The notes beneath the pieces were generated by a model. That model made no database searches. It worked only from the letters and a program-made list of their open reading frames with translations, and had not been told where the DNA came from. From Caulobacterales bacterium (GTDB taxonomy: Bacteria > Pseudomonadota > Alphaproteobacteria > Caulobacterales > Caulobacteraceae), in the NCBI GenBank assembly GCA_019510435.1, contig JAEKKJ010000009.1, forward strand, positions 62,001 to 126,000: a stretch of DNA of 64,000 nucleotides, in the 5' to 3' direction. The position numbers and the translations under genes were made by a program. Shown here piece by piece: positions 1-8,416 of this stretch (positions are counted from its first letter, which is position 1; every line of letters starts with the position of its first letter).

Positions 1-228
1 GACATCGGGGTGCCGGTGGTGGGGGTGATGGACTTCAGCGCCTGGTTCGAGGTCTACCTCGGCGGCCGCTGGCATACCTTCGACGCGCGCAACAACATGC
101 CGCGCATGGCCCGGGTGCTGATCGCCCGCGGCCGCGATGCGGTGGACGTGCCGATCGCCACGACCTTCGGGACCGCCGAGCTGGCGGGCTTTCAGGTCAC
201 CAGCCTGGAGGCTCCGCCGGCGGCGTGA
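1..228 (+). CDS. Transglutaminase-like protein, C-terminal fragment
   Basis: Only the last 75 residues are inside the window; the reading frame is open from base 1. The AWFEVYLGGRW...FDARNN segment followed by a conserved GRDAVDVPI stretch is typical of the C-terminal half of bacterial transglutaminase-like (COG1305) proteins, whose fold uses a Cys-His-Asp triad. The Asp of FDARNN fits the triad Asp. The position before AWFEVYL, where many members have His, is Ser here (DFSAW). As I recall, several alphaproteobacterial members share this, so it is not necessarily a loss of activity. The catalytic Cys lies upstream of the window. Substrate unknown. Confidence 0.75.
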   Translation, partial: DIGVPVVGVMDFSAWFEVYLGGRWHTFDARNNMPRMARVLIARGRDAVDVPIATTFGTAELAGFQVTSLEAPPAA

Positions 229-494
229 GGCCTACCGACGGGCCCGGCCAGCCTTCAGCGGGTGCTGCGCGAGTCGTTCAGCGTCTTGCGGGTCTGGGAC
301 GACGGCGCGCCGGTGGACCGCGGGTCCATCACGCCGCGCCGAACGGGCGCCGAACCGGTGGAGGTTTGGGTTTTCATGGGATTGGCCTTTCGGGCCGCCG
401 GCAAGGCGCGGAACTCCGCGCGTCAGGGCGAGCGCAAGCCTAGCACGCCCAGCCCGTCGCAGCGCGGAATTCGAACGCCGCCGTGGCGATCGCC
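229..494. other. Intergenic, no gene recognised
   Basis: No reading frame here has a recognisable product or a convincing ribosome binding site, and no tRNA-like cloverleaf was seen. Both flanking genes end into this stretch, so it is a convergent intergenic region. No clear stem followed by a T run was found. Confidence 0.5.
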
Positions 495-743
495 TCAGGC
501 GTCGGTGAAGGGATGCGGCAGTTCCCCGGACCGGAACAGGATCACCGGGTTCTCGTCATAGTCGCCCAGCTCGGTGTCCGCGGTCGCCGAGAAGGCCACC
601 ACCCCGACGCGCAGGGGGCCGAGGCGCTCGGCCTTGCGCCGCGCCTCCTCGGCGGTCTTGCAGCCCACCTGCGGCTCGGCCTTCAGGCCCCTCCCGCGTC
701 CGCGAACATAGGACTGGACGATGTAGACGGTTTCGGTGGCCAT
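495..743 (-). CDS. Conserved small hypothetical protein
   Basis: 82-residue protein beginning MATETVYIVQSYV. It has no signal peptide or membrane segment and looks like a small soluble alpha/beta protein: an N-terminal strand, a basic GRGRG patch, a Lys/Arg-rich helix (EEARRKAERLG) and an acidic C-terminal part. The GAAGG-like sequence a few bases before the ATG supports the start. Similar short proteins occur in Caulobacter and rhizobia as far as I recall, without a known role. Function not recognised. Confidence 0.6.
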   Translation of the reverse strand: MATETVYIVQSYVRGRGRGLKAEPQVGCKTAEEARRKAERLGPLRVGVVAFSATADTELGDYDENPVILFRSGELPHPFTDA

Positions 744-790
744 GGGCCTTCACGCGCCGGTTCGGGCGGCAGGTCAACCGAAAGCGGCCG

Positions 791-1441
791 CTACTTCTTG
801 GCAGGCGCGGCGGGCGAGCTGGAGCCGCCGTTGGCCATGCCCTGTTGCAGCTCGTGCACCTTGTCGAGGTGAGCCTGGATCTTCGGGACCGCCTTGGCCG
901 CCCCGCCCTTCAGGCCGGCGTCGGAGCCGCGGTCGGCATAGCCTTTCATCAGGGTCAGCGCCTCGTTGTGGGCGGCTTCCTGCTGGTCCAGGTACTCCTT
1001 GTCGAAGCGGTCGGCCGGCGCGCCCTTGAGGTTGTCCAGCAGGCCCTTGCGGCGCTGGTCGAGGTCCGGCGACGGCTTCTGGCCGGCGGCGGCGATCAGG
1101 GGCGCCATCTCCTTGGACATGGCGGTGTGGTCGGCCACCATCATCTTGCCGAAGTCCTTCACGCCCTTCGACTGGCCCTTCTGCTGGGCGATCTGGCCGG
1201 CCTGGATCTCGTACATGTCGCTCTGGCTGGCGTTGGACACGAACTCGTCGGTCGAGACCGAGCCGACCGTCGAGGCCGAGGTGGCGCCGACGGCGGCGGC
1301 GGTGGCGTCCTGGGTCCCGCTGACCGGCGCGCTGTTGGCGGTGGTGGAGGCGGCGTTCGAGGTCTGGTCCTTCTGCTTCTGGCAGGCGGCGAGCCCAAGG
1401 GTGGTCACGGCGGCCGCGGCGAGCAGGATGGCGCGTTTCAT
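791..1441 (-). CDS. DUF4142 family lipoprotein
   Basis: 216 residues. The N-terminus MKRAILLAAAAV...LGLAAC is a lipoprotein signal peptide with the lipobox Cys near residue 19. A low-complexity Thr/Ser/Ala linker follows, then a helical DUF4142 domain from about residue 70 to 200 containing FGKMMVADHTAMSKEM and YLDQQEAAHNEAL, with the His residues typical of this ferritin-like family. Members are periplasmic and often stress-linked; their reaction is not established. An upstream in-frame GTG at 1450 would overlap the GGGAGAG ribosome binding site, so the ATG is preferred. Confidence 0.75.
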   Translation of the reverse strand: MKRAILLAAAAVTTLGLAACQKQKDQTSNAASTTANSAPVSGTQDATAAAVGATSASTVGSVSTDEFVSNASQSDMYEIQAGQIAQQKGQSKGVKDFGKMMVADHTAMSKEMAPLIAAAGQKPSPDLDQRRKGLLDNLKGAPADRFDKEYLDQQEAAHNEALTLMKGYADRGSDAGLKGGAAKAVPKIQAHLDKVHELQQGMANGGSSSPAAPAKK

Positions 1442-1492
1442 CAGAGTCACTCTCCCGGGGTTTGCAGGCTGCCGAACGAGCGGCGAAACGGC

Positions 1493-2452
1493 TTAGTTCC
1501 GGGGCACTATCAAAGGTGAAGGCAGGGTCAGCCACAGCCGGTCGCCGCTGAGGTCCAGGGCCATGCGGAAGGGCTGCAGCAGCCCCGCGCCCAGCAGGCC
1601 GGAGACCGCCGGCGCGTGGTCTGCCGGCCGGTAGACCTGCACCTCCACGTCGCGCAGCATCAGCCGCCCGACCCGCACCGTGCGCGCCTGCGTGGTGCGT
1701 ACGGAACTGAGCCCGCCCAGACTGACCGAGCGGGCCTCCGACACCGGACGGCCCGGCGCCAGCACCCCGGCGGCCCGCGCGGCGGCTTCCGACAGCGACA
1801 GGATGCCCGTGGCGCCGGTGTCCACCAGCACCTCCAGAGGCGGCGCCGCCTCCACCTGCACGGCCGCGGTCGGGCCGCCCCGCTTGCGCGCCAGGGGGAT
1901 GGCGACCGCGTCCGGCGGGGGATGGTAGCGCGGCCGGGGCAGGAACCGGGCCCGCCGGCGCGGGAAGTCGGCCTCGATCACCAGGCGGCTCAGCACGTCG
2001 CGGCCGATCAGGAGCTGGAAATCGCGGCCGCTGACGAAGGCGATGTCGGCCAGCTGCAGCGCGGCCGGTCGCAGGGCGGGGATCGCCAGACCGGGCAGCG
2101 CCAGCGGCGCGGTCACCGTGTGGCTCATCTGCGGCCGTCCGCTGACCCCGTAGGCCAGCAGCGGCGCCGCCACGGTGCGCGGCAGGCCCAGGCGCTGGGC
2201 CAGGCCCGCATCGATGGCGGAGAACTGGGCGCCGGAATCCACTACGGCGCGGATCGGCGCCCCGGCCACCGTCACGGGGATCTCGATCAGCCCGCCGCCT
2301 TGCGCCAACGGCAGCCAGGGCGTCTCGCGCCCGCCCTCGAACGCCACCTCCAGCGGCGGCCACGGCAGGCGGTCGCGGAACGCCCAGACGGTGGCGCCGC
2401 CGGCGGCGACGGCGGCCAGTCGGGAGAGGAGCACGCGGCGCGAAATCACCAC
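1493..2452 (-). CDS. Exported retropepsin-like aspartyl protease with two DxG motifs
   Basis: 319 residues. An N-terminal SRRVLLSRLAAVAAGG segment resembles a twin-arginine or Sec signal. Two copies of the retropepsin catalytic signature follow in one chain: VVDSGAQFS near residue 72 and VLVDTGATG near residue 211. Retroviral-type aspartyl proteases use one such Asp from each of two subunits or lobes, so this chain may fold as an internal pseudo-dimer. The end of the protein carries a typical LLGAGLLQPF element. It starts at GTG with AAGAG upstream. Substrate unknown. A larger protein of similar design lies at 54.1 kb. Confidence 0.75.
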   Translation of the reverse strand: MVISRRVLLSRLAAVAAGGATVWAFRDRLPWPPLEVAFEGGRETPWLPLAQGGGLIEIPVTVAGAPIRAVVDSGAQFSAIDAGLAQRLGLPRTVAAPLLAYGVSGRPQMSHTVTAPLALPGLAIPALRPAALQLADIAFVSGRDFQLLIGRDVLSRLVIEADFPRRRARFLPRPRYHPPPDAVAIPLARKRGGPTAAVQVEAAPPLEVLVDTGATGILSLSEAAARAAGVLAPGRPVSEARSVSLGGLSSVRTTQARTVRVGRLMLRDVEVQVYRPADHAPAVSGLLGAGLLQPFRMALDLSGDRLWLTLPSPLIVPRN

Positions 2453-2524
2453 AGGCTCTTAGCCGAACCCCTTTGCGATAACGGCGTAAATTCGTAAGGT
2501 CGCCGCCCAAGCGAGGAGGCGTCC

Positions 2525-3673
2525 ATGAACCCCAAGGCCGAGTTCGACATCATCGTCTATGGCGCCACCGGCTACACCGGCCGCCTGGTCGCCGAGCACC
2601 TGGCCGCCCGCTACGGCATTGGCGGCGCGGTGAACTGGGCCATGGCGGGCCGCTCGCCGCAGAAGCTGGCCGAGGTGCGCGACCTGATCGGCGCGCCGGC
2701 GGAGACGCCCCTGGTGGTGGCCGACGCCGCCGACCCGGCCTCGCTGAAAGCCATGGTCGGCCGCGCCAAGGCGATCATCACTACCGTGGGCCCCTACCAG
2801 CTCTACGGCTCCGAACTGGTCGCCGCCTGCGCCGCGGCCGGGACCGACTACCTCGACCTCTGCGGCGAGCCGAACTGGATGCGCCAGATGATCGAGGCGC
2901 ACGACGCGGCGGCCAAGGCCTCCGGCGCGCGGATCCTGTTCTCCTGCGGCTTCGACTCCATCCCCTTCGAGCTGGGCGTCTTCTTCTGCGAGGAGACCGC
3001 CAAGGCCCGGCTCGGCGGCCCGGTCCCGCGGGTGAAGGGCCGGGTGCGGGACATGCGCGGCGGCCTGTCCGGCGGCACCGCCGCCAGCGGCGCGGCCACC
3101 ATGGCGGCGATCCAGAAGGACCCCTCGCTGTTGTCCATCATGATGAGCTCCTTCGGCCTGACGCCGGGCTTCGAGGGCCCGCCCCAGCCGCCCGGCAATG
3201 CGCCGCAGGACGACCCGGACGTGGGCCCGGTGGGCCCGTTCATGATGGCGGTGATCAACACCAAGAACGTCCACCGCTCGAACCTGCTGATGGGCCACGC
3301 CTACGGCCGCGACTTCGTCTACGACGAGATGGTGATGGGCGCCGGCGGGGGTCCGGGCTTCACCGACCTGGGCAATCTGCCCGGCGGCGGCCCGAAGCCG
3401 GGCGAAGGCCCGACTAAGGAAGAGCGGGAGGCGGGCTACTACGACATCCTGTTCGTGGGGATCGCCGCCGATGGCCGCCAGGTCCGCGTCTCGGTGAAGG
3501 GCGACAAGGATCCGGGCTATGGCTCCACGTCCAAGATGCTGGCCGAGACCGCGATCTGCCTAGTCAACGCGCCGGACGTGAAGGGCGGCGTCTGGACCCC
3601 CGGCGCGGCGCTGCAGGGCCGCCTGGTGGAGCGCCTGCAGGGCCACGCGGGCCTCGCCTTCGCGGTGGAGTAG
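2525..3673 (+). CDS. Saccharopine dehydrogenase-like NAD(P)-binding oxidoreductase
   Basis: 382 residues with an N-terminal Rossmann motif (FDIIVYGATGYTGRLVAEHL, residues 7-26) and the KAIITTVGPYQLYGSELVAAC, DYLDLCGE and FSCGFDSIPFELG blocks typical of the saccharopine-dehydrogenase-like / trans-acting enoyl-reductase group. It is cytoplasmic and predicted to bind NADPH. Members are found near lipid genes, but the substrate cannot be read from sequence. A strong GGAGG lies six bases before the ATG. It is divergent from the protease gene at 1493-2452 and appears monocistronic. Confidence 0.8.
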   Translation: MNPKAEFDIIVYGATGYTGRLVAEHLAARYGIGGAVNWAMAGRSPQKLAEVRDLIGAPAETPLVVADAADPASLKAMVGRAKAIITTVGPYQLYGSELVAACAAAGTDYLDLCGEPNWMRQMIEAHDAAAKASGARILFSCGFDSIPFELGVFFCEETAKARLGGPVPRVKGRVRDMRGGLSGGTAASGAATMAAIQKDPSLLSIMMSSFGLTPGFEGPPQPPGNAPQDDPDVGPVGPFMMAVINTKNVHRSNLLMGHAYGRDFVYDEMVMGAGGGPGFTDLGNLPGGGPKPGEGPTKEEREAGYYDILFVGIAADGRQVRVSVKGDKDPGYGSTSKMLAETAICLVNAPDVKGGVWTPGAALQGRLVERLQGHAGLAFAVE

Positions 3674-3755
3674 CGCGGCCGGGAATTGATCCCGGCGGAG
3701 CTGAAACCGCGTCCGGCGCGAGGCGGTTGCCGGCCCATCAGCCGGAGAAAGCCCC

Positions 3756-4169
3756 ATGCACGCCCAACAGATGATCGCCACCCATCCTCAGGTGGCGGGC
3801 AACACCAATGACGCCCTGATCGCCTGCATCGAGGCCTGCCTCGACTGCGCCCAGACCTGCGCGTCCTGCGCCGACGCCTGCCTGGGCGAGGCGAACGTCG
3901 CCGACCTCACCCAGTGCATCCGCCTGAACCTCGACTGCAGCGACGTCTGCGCGACCACCGGCATCGTCGCCTCGCGGCGGACCGGCACGAACGAGCTGGT
4001 CATCCGGCGGCTCATCGAGACCTGCGCGGACGCCTGCCGCCTCTGCGGCGACGAGTGCGAGAAGCACGGCGAGCGCATGGAGCACTGCCGCATCTGCGCC
4101 GAGACCTGCCGGCGCTGCGAGCGCGCCTGCCGCGACGCAGCCGGCACGATCACCCCGACCCTGCAATAG
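3756..4169 (+). CDS. Four-helix-bundle copper storage protein (Csp/DUF326)
   Basis: 137 residues with 18 cysteines, many in CxxxC pairs (ACIEACLDC, TCASCADAC, ETCADACRLC, HCRICAETCRRC). This pattern is that of the Csp four-helix-bundle copper storage proteins, in which inward-facing Cys of the helices bind many Cu(I) ions. There is no signal peptide, so it would be a cytosolic Csp3-type protein; 18 Cys agrees with what I recall for characterised Csp3 proteins. The ATG follows GGAGAAAGCCCC. No copper regulator or exporter lies next to it. Confidence 0.85.
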   Translation: MHAQQMIATHPQVAGNTNDALIACIEACLDCAQTCASCADACLGEANVADLTQCIRLNLDCSDVCATTGIVASRRTGTNELVIRRLIETCADACRLCGDECEKHGERMEHCRICAETCRRCERACRDAAGTITPTLQ

Positions 4170-4196
4170 CGATAAGCGGCGGCGCGGCGCCCCTGC

Positions 4197-5036
4197 TCAG
4201 TGCGCCACGCCGCCCAGTTCGTCCTTCAGCGTCCGCGTGCCGGCATCGGCGATCGCGCCGGCCTTTTCGGTGAGCGAGGCGCCCTCGCCTTCCGGCCCGG
4301 TCTGGCGGTGGAGCTCTTCCTTCACCTGCCCATAGGCCCGCTGGGCCACGTCCTTGACCTCATCCAGCTGGGCCTTCGCCGCATCCACCGCCTTGTGCCG
4401 CGCAGGACCGATGTAACGGCGCTCGACCGGCGTGGCCGGTAGTGACGCGCCGATGGCCGCGCCCACCGCCAAGCCGATGGCGCCGATCACCAGGGGCTCG
4501 GTCTCGAGCGTCTGGTCGAACCGCTCGCGGGCGACGCGGGCGTATTCCTCGGCCTTGACCTGGGCGGTCTGGGCCAGCTCCCCGACCCGGCCGCGGGCCT
4601 GGGTGACGCCGTCCGCGGCGCCCGTGCGCGCCTGGTCGAGGCTGGCCTTGGCCTTCTCGGCCGCCTGCCCCAGCTTGGCCTTGGCCGCGTCGGCCTTGGC
4701 CTTCACCTTGGCCCGCAGGCCCTCGTCCTCGTCATAGCCCTCGTAGGTCGGGTAGTAGCCCGCCCCGCTGTACCCCGCGGGCTCGGCGCGCCGCCGCGTC
4801 TGGCTGATCGCCAGCCAGGCCACGCCCAGGCCGATGAGGGCGATCGGGATGGGGTTTTCCTTCAACTGCTCCACCGCGGTGGACAGGGCCTTGTTGCTCG
4901 CGCCGCTCATCATCCTCGTCGCCTCGTCGAACAGTTCACCCGGTTGCATGCGGTCCTTCAGCGCCTCGACCGTGCGGTCGACGCGTCCCCGCGCCGCCTC
5001 GACCTCGCGCTCCAGCTCCGCGGCGGATTTGGTCAT
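4197..5036 (-). CDS. DUF3618 membrane-associated protein
   Basis: 279 residues. The N-terminal LEREVEAARGRVDRTVEALKDRM is the DUF3618 signature. A membrane segment follows near residues 63-78 (IPIALIGLGVAWLAI), then a long Ala/Lys-rich predicted coiled coil (KVKAKADAAKAKLGQAAEKAKA), and a second hydrophobic Gly/Ala segment around residues 180-200. It is the last gene of a three-gene unit; its ATG overlaps the preceding stop by four bases. In alphaproteobacteria this gene often sits with a holin-like membrane protein, probably as part of an envelope or stress response; the molecular function is unknown. Confidence 0.8.
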   Translation of the reverse strand: MTKSAAELEREVEAARGRVDRTVEALKDRMQPGELFDEATRMMSGASNKALSTAVEQLKENPIPIALIGLGVAWLAISQTRRRAEPAGYSGAGYYPTYEGYDEDEGLRAKVKAKADAAKAKLGQAAEKAKASLDQARTGAADGVTQARGRVGELAQTAQVKAEEYARVARERFDQTLETEPLVIGAIGLAVGAAIGASLPATPVERRYIGPARHKAVDAAKAQLDEVKDVAQRAYGQVKEELHRQTGPEGEGASLTEKAGAIADAGTRTLKDELGGVAH

Positions 5037-5434
5037 TTGCCGTTCCCCTTGATCAGGTCCGCGTCCTTGCGCAGCTGGCGCGTGGTCCGCTCCGGCGAAA
5101 AGCCCGAGAGCGAGATCGCCTTCATGCCCAGGCGCACCAGGGCGTAGCCGACGGCCGCCACCGCGACACCGACCAGCAGCGCCGCCCAGGTCGGGTCCAT
5201 CACCTTGGAGAGCGCCAGGACCAGGGCCTGCAGCAGCACCAGCAGCGCCGCCATCAGCAGCAGCCCGCCGGCCGCAATGTCGCCCAGGGCCTTGGCCGAT
5301 CGGTTCAGCTTCTCGCCCAGCTCGGCGCGGATCAGCTCGGACTCCTTGCGGACCAGCGCCGCCAGGTCGCCCGTGAGCTCGCCGATCAGGTCTCCGATGG
5401 AGCGCTGCGGCTTCAAGGGGGTCCCGTCGTCCAT
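5033..5434 (-). CDS. Phage-holin-like family membrane protein
   Basis: 133 residues: a cytoplasmic amphipathic N-terminus (IGDLIGELTGDLAALVRKESELIRAEL), two membrane helices (residues about 53-76 and 83-103) and a short charged tail. This matches the Phage_holin_3_6-type family, which is widespread outside phages and here is not near phage genes. The chosen ATG has GGAGG eight bases upstream and lies four bases after the preceding stop. Its own stop overlaps the DUF3618 start as ATGA, implying coupled translation. Confidence 0.8.
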   Translation of the reverse strand: MDDGTPLKPQRSIGDLIGELTGDLAALVRKESELIRAELGEKLNRSAKALGDIAAGGLLLMAALLVLLQALVLALSKVMDPTWAALLVGVAVAAVGYALVRLGMKAISLSGFSPERTTRQLRKDADLIKGNGK

Positions 5435-5438
5435 GGCC

Positions 5439-6101
5439 TCAGCCTCCGCGCGGGGTGGGATCCGCCGCGTCCGCAGCGGAGCCGCCGCCCTCCACGCCGG
5501 GGCCCGCGGCCGTTTCGGCCGCCGGCGTCGCGGAGAGGTCGCCCAGGTCGTCGGAGATCGGCGCGTCGATGCCGACTTCGCCGCCGGTGGCGTACTCCGC
5601 AGGGCCTTCGTAGGCCTCGGTCTCGGCAAGGCTCAGGTCCGCCTCCGGCAGGGTCGGCGGCGCCGGCGCGGCGTCCGAGGCGCGGGCGAAGCGGCCCAGG
5701 GCCACCCCCAACAGCACCGCGCCGCCGATGAACGCCATCGGGTTCTTGCGGCCGAAGTCGCGCACCGCGTCCAGCAGCTCGCCCGGCTGCTTTTCGGCGA
5801 GGTTGCGGGAAAGGCCTTCCAGCCCCTCGGCCGCCTGGCGCACCACCCGCGAGGCGGGCGTCTGCTCGGCCTGGTCCAGCTCCTCGCCGGCGCGGCGGAT
5901 GGCGTTGGCGAAGTCGCCCAGGGTCTTGCCGGCCGTCCTGGCCCCCTTCTGGGCCTCCGCCCGGACGCGGTCCTGCGCCACCTCGGCGAAGCTCTGCGCC
6001 TCGGCGCGGATGGTCTCGCCGGCCTGTTCGATCAAGGCGCGGGCCTGCTCCTTGCGGCTCTCGCCGCCGGAAACGTCGCCGGAAACGTCGATGTCGCTCA
6101 T
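5439..6101 (-). CDS. Ala/Glu-rich protein with one membrane segment, first gene of stress-type cassette
   Basis: 220 residues. Residues 15-105 are Ala/Glu/Arg-rich and probably helical; one hydrophobic segment (FIGGAVLLGVALGRFA) lies near residues 123-139; the remainder is acidic and Pro/Ala-rich and probably disordered. This arrangement, upstream of a holin-like gene and a DUF3618 gene, resembles proteins annotated as nutrient-deprivation-induced in rhizobia. I recognise the context rather than a domain. AGAGGACC precedes the ATG. Confidence 0.65.
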   Translation of the reverse strand: MSDIDVSGDVSGGESRKEQARALIEQAGETIRAEAQSFAEVAQDRVRAEAQKGARTAGKTLGDFANAIRRAGEELDQAEQTPASRVVRQAAEGLEGLSRNLAEKQPGELLDAVRDFGRKNPMAFIGGAVLLGVALGRFARASDAAPAPPTLPEADLSLAETEAYEGPAEYATGGEVGIDAPISDDLGDLSATPAAETAAGPGVEGGGSAADAADPTPRGG

Positions 6102-6213
6102 GGTCCTCTCCGCCGGGCGCGCGCGCAGCGTCGAAATGCCCGCCCTTCATGGCGCATGAACGCGCAGCGGGGCCGTTGGGGTCCGCCAGCGGCGCTCGGA
6201 AAGGGCTATTTTT

Positions 6214-6582
6214 TCAAGTGGAACGTCGGCGGCTGCGCGGCGCCGTCTGCAGCCGCAGGCCCTCGGCCAGCAACGACGCCAGTTCGCCCTCGTCCACGGC
6301 CGCCAGCCGCACCAGGACGGCCGGATAGCTGCGGTAGTGGTCGTCGTCGAAGAACCGATCTGGCGCGGCCTCGACCAACAGCTGCTTGCGGGCCATCTCG
6401 CAGCGCACCGCCAGGATCGAGAGGTCCGGCATGCGGGGCTTCTTGGGATCGGGCCGGGCCATGAAGCTCCAGGCCACGCCCTTGCCTTCGGCGGTCTCGA
6501 AGGCCAGGCGCTGGTCCGTGGACCGGTCTTCCAGCCCCGGCAGGTCGGCGGCCAGGCGGCGGACGGTGGGAAGATCGACCAT
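6214..6582 (-). CDS. MmcQ/YjbR family protein
   Basis: 122 residues starting MVDLPTVRRLAADLPGLEDR. The LLVEAAPDRFFDDDHYRSYPAVLVRL block followed by a helix ending in a basic tail is the MmcQ/YjbR (CyaY-like fold) family. Members are small soluble proteins with a suggested DNA-binding role that is not well established. The family motif begins at this ATG, which is why longer in-frame starts were not used. A second member lies behind purB at 42.8 kb. Confidence 0.8.
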   Translation of the reverse strand: MVDLPTVRRLAADLPGLEDRSTDQRLAFETAEGKGVAWSFMARPDPKKPRMPDLSILAVRCEMARKQLLVEAAPDRFFDDDHYRSYPAVLVRLAAVDEGELASLLAEGLRLQTAPRSRRRST

Positions 6583-6661
6583 GGCGGCTATGTCACCGCC
6601 GATCCGCGACGGGCGCAACGCCCACGCTTGCAGGCGGCCGCCAAGCTGCTACGCCCGGCGC

Positions 6662-8338
6662 ATGTTCCGCTCGCTCGTCGCCCTCGCCCTGGCCCTCCCC
6701 GCGCTGGCCTCCGCCGCCCTTCCCGCCGCCGCCCAGGACAGGGCCGCGCCCGTCTCCGCCCAGCGGATGTCCGACGTCACCCGCGAGCTCGCCTCCGACC
6801 CCTATTTCGGCCGCGCGCCCGGCGGCCCCGGCGAGCAGAAGACGATCGATTTCATCATCGCCCAGTTCAAAGCGATCGGCGTGCAGCCGGCCGGCGACAA
6901 CGGCGGATGGACTGAGGCCGTGCCGCTGGTGCGCTACCAGACCGTCCCGGGCGGGAGCTACAGCCTGACCGCCGGGGGGCGGACCAAGGCCCTGCACGAC
7001 GGCCCGGACCTGCGCATCGAGACCCAGCGCCCCGTGGCCCACGTGGCGATCCGCGCCGCGCCGCTGGTGTTCGTCGGCTATGGCGTCAGCGCGCCGGAGC
7101 GCGGCTGGGACGACTTCAAGGGCGTGGACCTGAACGGCAAGATCGCCGTCGTGCTGATCAACGATCCGGACTTCGAGGCCACGCCGGGCGAGCCGGTGGC
7201 CGGCAAGTTCGGCGGCAAGGCGGCCACCTACTACGCCCGCTGGACCTACAAGTACGAGGAGGCGGCGCGGAGGGGCGCCCTGGGGATGCTGATCATCCAC
7301 GAGACCGCCCCCGCCGCCTATGGCTGGAACACGGTGGTGGCGGGCGCGGGCGAGAGCTACGACGTGGTGCGCAAGGACCCGGCGAAGGACAAGCTCTTGC
7401 TGCAGGGCTGGATCCAGCGGGGCCTGGCGGTCGACCTGTTCCGCCAGGCGGGCCTGGACTTCGAGGCCGAGAAGGCCCGCGCCCGGCGCGCGGACTTCCA
7501 TCCGGTCGCCCTGAAGGGCGCCAGCTTCTCCGCTGACTACGCCAACCGCTTCACCCGTCTCGTCAGCCACAACGTCCTGGCCAAGCTGCCGGGCGCCGCA
7601 CATCCCGATGAGACCATTCTCTATGCCGCGCACTGGGACGCCTATGGCCAGGGTCCCGCCGACGCCTCCGGCCAGACCCTGCGCCGCGGCGCGCTGGACG
7701 ACGCCGTGGGGGTGGCGGGCGTGCTGGAGGCGGCGCGGGCGTTCAAGGCCGGCCCGCCGCCCGACCGCACGGTGCTGTTCGCCGCCTGGACCGCCGAGGA
7801 GCGCGGCCTGCTGGGCAGCGAGTACTACGCCAGCCGCGCCGGGCCGACGCTGGCGAAGATGGCGGGAAACTACACCTTCGACGTTCTGCAGACCGCGGGC
7901 CCCAGCCACGACCTGGTGCTGGTGGGCGCCGGGCAGAACCAGCTGGAGGCCGGCCTCGCCGAGGTCGCGGCCCGCCATGGCCGGACCATCACGCCCGACC
8001 CGCGGCCGGACCGCGCCCTCTTCTACCGCGCCGACCATTTCTCCGTGGCCAAGCGCGGCGTGCCGACGCTGCTGTTCATGGGCCTGGGCGGCGGGCCGGA
8101 CCTGGTCGACGGCGGCCGCCCCGCGGGCGAGCGCTGGGTCGAGGCCTACACCGCCAAGTGCTACCACCAGACCTGCGACAGCTGGGACGCGTCCCAGAAC
8201 TATCAGGCCGCCGCGGACGACGTGACGCTGGCGATCGAAGCGGGGCGCGAGCTGGCCAATTCGCGCGTCTGGCCCGGCTGGAACCCCGGCTCGGAGTTCA
8301 AGCCGATCCGCGCGCGGACCGACGCCCTGCGCCGCTGA
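6662..8338 (+). CDS. Exported M28 family zinc peptidase
   Basis: 558 residues with a Sec signal peptide (MFRSLVALALALPALASAAL..AAA). A protease-associated (PA) type insert runs from about residue 130 to 260. The M28 metal ligands are visible: AAHWD near 323, GALDDAVG near 345, the catalytic/ligand pair TAEERG near 380, YTFDV near 405 and RADHFS near 459. These are the five ligand sites of a co-catalytic di-zinc aminopeptidase. It probably trims peptides in the periplasm or outside the cell. The codons before 6662 lack family similarity, so the start is placed at the signal peptide. Confidence 0.9.
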   Translation: MFRSLVALALALPALASAALPAAAQDRAAPVSAQRMSDVTRELASDPYFGRAPGGPGEQKTIDFIIAQFKAIGVQPAGDNGGWTEAVPLVRYQTVPGGSYSLTAGGRTKALHDGPDLRIETQRPVAHVAIRAAPLVFVGYGVSAPERGWDDFKGVDLNGKIAVVLINDPDFEATPGEPVAGKFGGKAATYYARWTYKYEEAARRGALGMLIIHETAPAAYGWNTVVAGAGESYDVVRKDPAKDKLLLQGWIQRGLAVDLFRQAGLDFEAEKARARRADFHPVALKGASFSADYANRFTRLVSHNVLAKLPGAAHPDETILYAAHWDAYGQGPADASGQTLRRGALDDAVGVAGVLEAARAFKAGPPPDRTVLFAAWTAEERGLLGSEYYASRAGPTLAKMAGNYTFDVLQTAGPSHDLVLVGAGQNQLEAGLAEVAARHGRTITPDPRPDRALFYRADHFSVAKRGVPTLLFMGLGGGPDLVDGGRPAGERWVEAYTAKCYHQTCDSWDASQNYQAAADDVTLAIEAGRELANSRVWPGWNPGSEFKPIRARTDALRR

Positions 8339-8340
8339 AC

Positions 8341-8366
8341 TGAACGGTGCTGCGCGGCATCGTTCA
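8341..8366. repeat. Ten-base dyad downstream of the M28 peptidase
   Basis: TGAACGGTGC and GCATCGTTCA form an inverted repeat with one mismatch and a six-base spacer, starting two bases after the peptidase stop codon. There is no T run after it, so it is not a classical terminator. It could be a weak terminator stem or an operator for the gene at 8417. A related GGTTCAGGC lies just downstream. Confidence 0.4.
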
Positions 8367-8396
8367 GGCACGGTTCAGGCGGCAGGACGTTAACTG

Positions 8397-8414
8397 GAGC
8401 CTCAAAGGAGGCTC
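8397..8414 (+). promoter_or_regulatory. Hairpin enclosing the Shine-Dalgarno sequence of the 8417 gene
   Basis: GAGCCTC-AAAG-GAGGCTC is a perfect 7-bp stem with a four-base loop, ending two bases before the ATG. The strong ribosome binding site AAAGGAGG is split between loop and 3' stem arm, so the folded RNA would hide part of it. This could modulate translation, for example by temperature or ribosome queueing. Inference from sequence only. Confidence 0.5.
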
Positions 8415-8416
8415 TC

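Noticed and set aside
1-228. Loss of catalytic His in the transglutaminase fragment
   Set aside because: Ser at this place (DFSAW) is, as I recall, also seen in other alphaproteobacterial members, and most of the protein is outside the window.
440-490. tRNA-like sequence around GAATTCGAACG
   Set aside because: No acceptor stem or anticodon arm could be paired.
5033-5434. Possible prophage because of a holin-family gene
   Set aside because: The gene is in a conserved non-phage cassette with DUF3618; no phage structural, integrase or lysin genes nearby.
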